Shown here in pieces: positions 62,913 through 64,000 of a stretch of DNA of 64,000 nucleotides (position 1 is its first letter; every line of letters begins with the position of its first letter). This DNA is from Alloalcanivorax dieselolei B5 (lineage in GTDB: Bacteria > Pseudomonadota > Gammaproteobacteria > Pseudomonadales > Alcanivoracaceae): assembly GCF_000300005.1 (NCBI RefSeq), contig NC_018691.1, positions 434,001 to 498,000 of the forward strand, in the 5' to 3' direction. Under the pieces are notes generated by a model that did no database searches, had not been told where the DNA came from, and saw nothing but the letters and a program-made list of their open reading frames with translations. Position numbers and translations under genes: made by a program.

Positions 62913-64000
62913 TTACAGCCCATAGCGGTCGACGTCGACCTTGGATTGCACTTCTCGCCAGTACAGATCGGCGAGGGCCTCCACACCGTCGACGTCGGCG
63001 GTGAGTTCCAGCCATTTCTTCACCAGTGGCCGCATCACCTCGATCTTGCCGGCCGCGTCGCGGACCTGGTGTTTTTCTTCATAATATTGAACGATGTTCT
63101 TCGCATCCTGGCGAACAAAGTCGCGGGAGGCGGCGATCAGCGCCTCGCTGGCTTCATGCTGCTTGGCGCCCCGTTGCTCGGCGGCTTTCAGATCCCGCTC
63201 TCCATAGTCCCGGTAGAGCACAGCGGCATTGGCGGACATAACGGTACCGGCATGCAGGAGCGCTTCGCGTTGATCGGCGTCGAGATCCTGCCAGACTTTT
63301 TGGTTGATATTGGTGGGCCCGGAGCCACCGAACACGCCGCCGGGCACCGCCATGGTGATGTCGCTGACCGCGTCCATCAGCCCCAGGCCGCTCAGTTCCG
63401 CCGCCGATTGTATGGTGCAGTCCACCACGCCCTGATTCAGCGCCTCGAAAATCTCGTTGCCGGGCAGAGACACTGGAGAGGCCTCGAAATGCTTGGCCCA
63501 GCGTGCCCATTGCGCGCCGCCGGCACGCAGACGCTTGCCTTTCAGATCGGCAATGGTAGTGACCGGTGTGGTGCACAGAAGCCCGTATTGAGGGCTGGCG
63601 CCACCACCGGTAAAGACCTGGTTTTGCTGCTTCAACTCCGCCACGCAGTCGTCGCAGTGCAGCATGATGTACTCGCTCATGGCGCCGGCGTAGGCCAGAC
63701 CTTCGTTTCCGGTGGGGGCATTCAGCGCCAGCAGCATGGACAGCTCCGCCGCCATGTTGATATTAGGGTATTCGGCCGGGAAGTAGGGTGTCAGCAGGTA
63801 GCCCACGTCGGCGATACCCTGCTTGAGCCCGCCGCTCATCTCGGCCAGATTGAGCAGGGAAAGCTCGTAGATTTTTACTTCCAGATCGCCATCGGAATAG
63901 TCCGCCACCGCCTTGGCATAGGCCTTGGCGGCATCCACGTTGGCGGAAGCGGAAGGGAAACCCACCGCGAATCGCAGAGATTCAGCCTGGGCCGTTGACG
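62913..64000 (-). CDS. TRAP transporter solute-binding protein, DctP family (5' end beyond window)
   Basis: Periplasmic receptor of a TRAP carboxylate importer. The frame is open to the right edge, reading STAQAESLRFAVGFPSASAN, so the window begins just at the signal-peptide cleavage region and the first 20 or so residues are missing. It contains the DctP core: GDLEVKIYELSLLNLAEM, GIADVGYLLTPYFPAEYP, LKGKRLRAGGAQWARWAKHF (substrate Arg) and ALNQGVVDCTIQSAAE. The membrane subunits DctQ and DctM must lie outside. Confidence 0.9.
   Translation of the reverse strand, partial: STAQAESLRFAVGFPSASANVDAAKAYAKAVADYSDGDLEVKIYELSLLNLAEMSGGLKQGIADVGYLLTPYFPAEYPNINMAAELSMLLALNAPTGNEGLAYAGAMSEYIMLHCDDCVAELKQQNQVFTGGGASPQYGLLCTTPVTTIADLKGKRLRAGGAQWARWAKHFEASPVSLPGNEIFEALNQGVVDCTIQSAAELSGLGLMDAVSDITMAVPGGVFGGSGPTNINQKVWQDLDADQREALLHAGTVMSANAAVLYRDYGERDLKAAEQRGAKQHEASEALIAASRDFVRQDAKNIVQYYEEKHQVRDAAGKIEVMRPLVKKWLELTADVDGVEALADLYWREVQSKVDVDRYGL

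Overview
The window is 64 kb of GC-rich gammaproteobacterial chromosome with densely packed genes. It has no rRNA, no recognisable tRNA, no CRISPR array, no intact insertion sequence and no phage structural genes. Gene content suggests a Pseudomonas-like or Alcanivorax-like bacterium. The pointers are an oprH-phoP-phoQ locus, an AlkK-type medium-chain acyl-CoA ligase, the block HAD-rppH-ptsP-TSUP-lgt-thyA-folA, and Pseudomonas-type REP palindromes. The genus is my inference; the class is well supported.

Layout. 0-2.8 kb: oprH-phoP-phoQ on the minus strand with a repeated PhoP-like operator; phoQ runs off the left edge. 2.8-9.8 kb: small monooxygenase-fold protein, alkK, arylamine N-acetyltransferase, rdgC, SRPBCC protein, and an ECF42-type sigma factor between two DGPF/YCII proteins. 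9.8-16.5 kb: SnoaL-like protein, permease plus zinc alcohol dehydrogenase, TSUP exporter, unknown MORN-like lipoprotein, zinc metallopeptidase, and a large structured repeat. 16.5-21.5 kb: RND efflux pump with divergent TetR regulator. 21.5-24.4 kb: formate/nitrite-family channel and a PP2C-phosphatase/kinase fusion behind a sigma-54/NtrC-like promoter. 24.4-29.3 kb: DedA, GST, two Ogt methyltransferases, a LysR regulator and an Ada-AlkA fusion. 29.5-36 kb: VOC protein, MFS, LPS-kinase-like protein, DEAD helicase, rlmI, LysE exporter. 35.8-39.9 kb: copper operon copA-methyltransferase-cupredoxin-DUF411. 40-49.6 kb: barrel protein, imelysin-like lipoprotein, HAD phosphatase, rppH-ptsP, NRDE protein, TSUP-lgt-thyA-folA.

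49.5-52.1 kb is the most unusual part. Two paralogous XRE regulators precede a solitary type III-like (beta-class) adenine methyltransferase with no restriction subunit. TTGC-N6-GCAA palindromes stand before both regulators as two triplets with identical 24 and 31 bp periods. One more copy lies before the methyltransferase and one inside its 5' end. I read this as a self-regulated solitary methylation locus.

52-64 kb: membrane protein, Fur-box-controlled hemP with a divergent HemS-like gene, an ABC-F ATPase, TIGR02444 and YnfA proteins, and a catabolic set (AtuA-like protein, acyl-CoA dehydrogenase, acyl-CoA ligase) next to a TRAP binding protein cut by the right edge.

Ten intergenic loci carry one REP family built on a palindrome around GCTGTAGGAGCTTGC. 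Five of the ten lie between convergent genes, and some copies show compensatory base changes, so the folded form appears to be selected.
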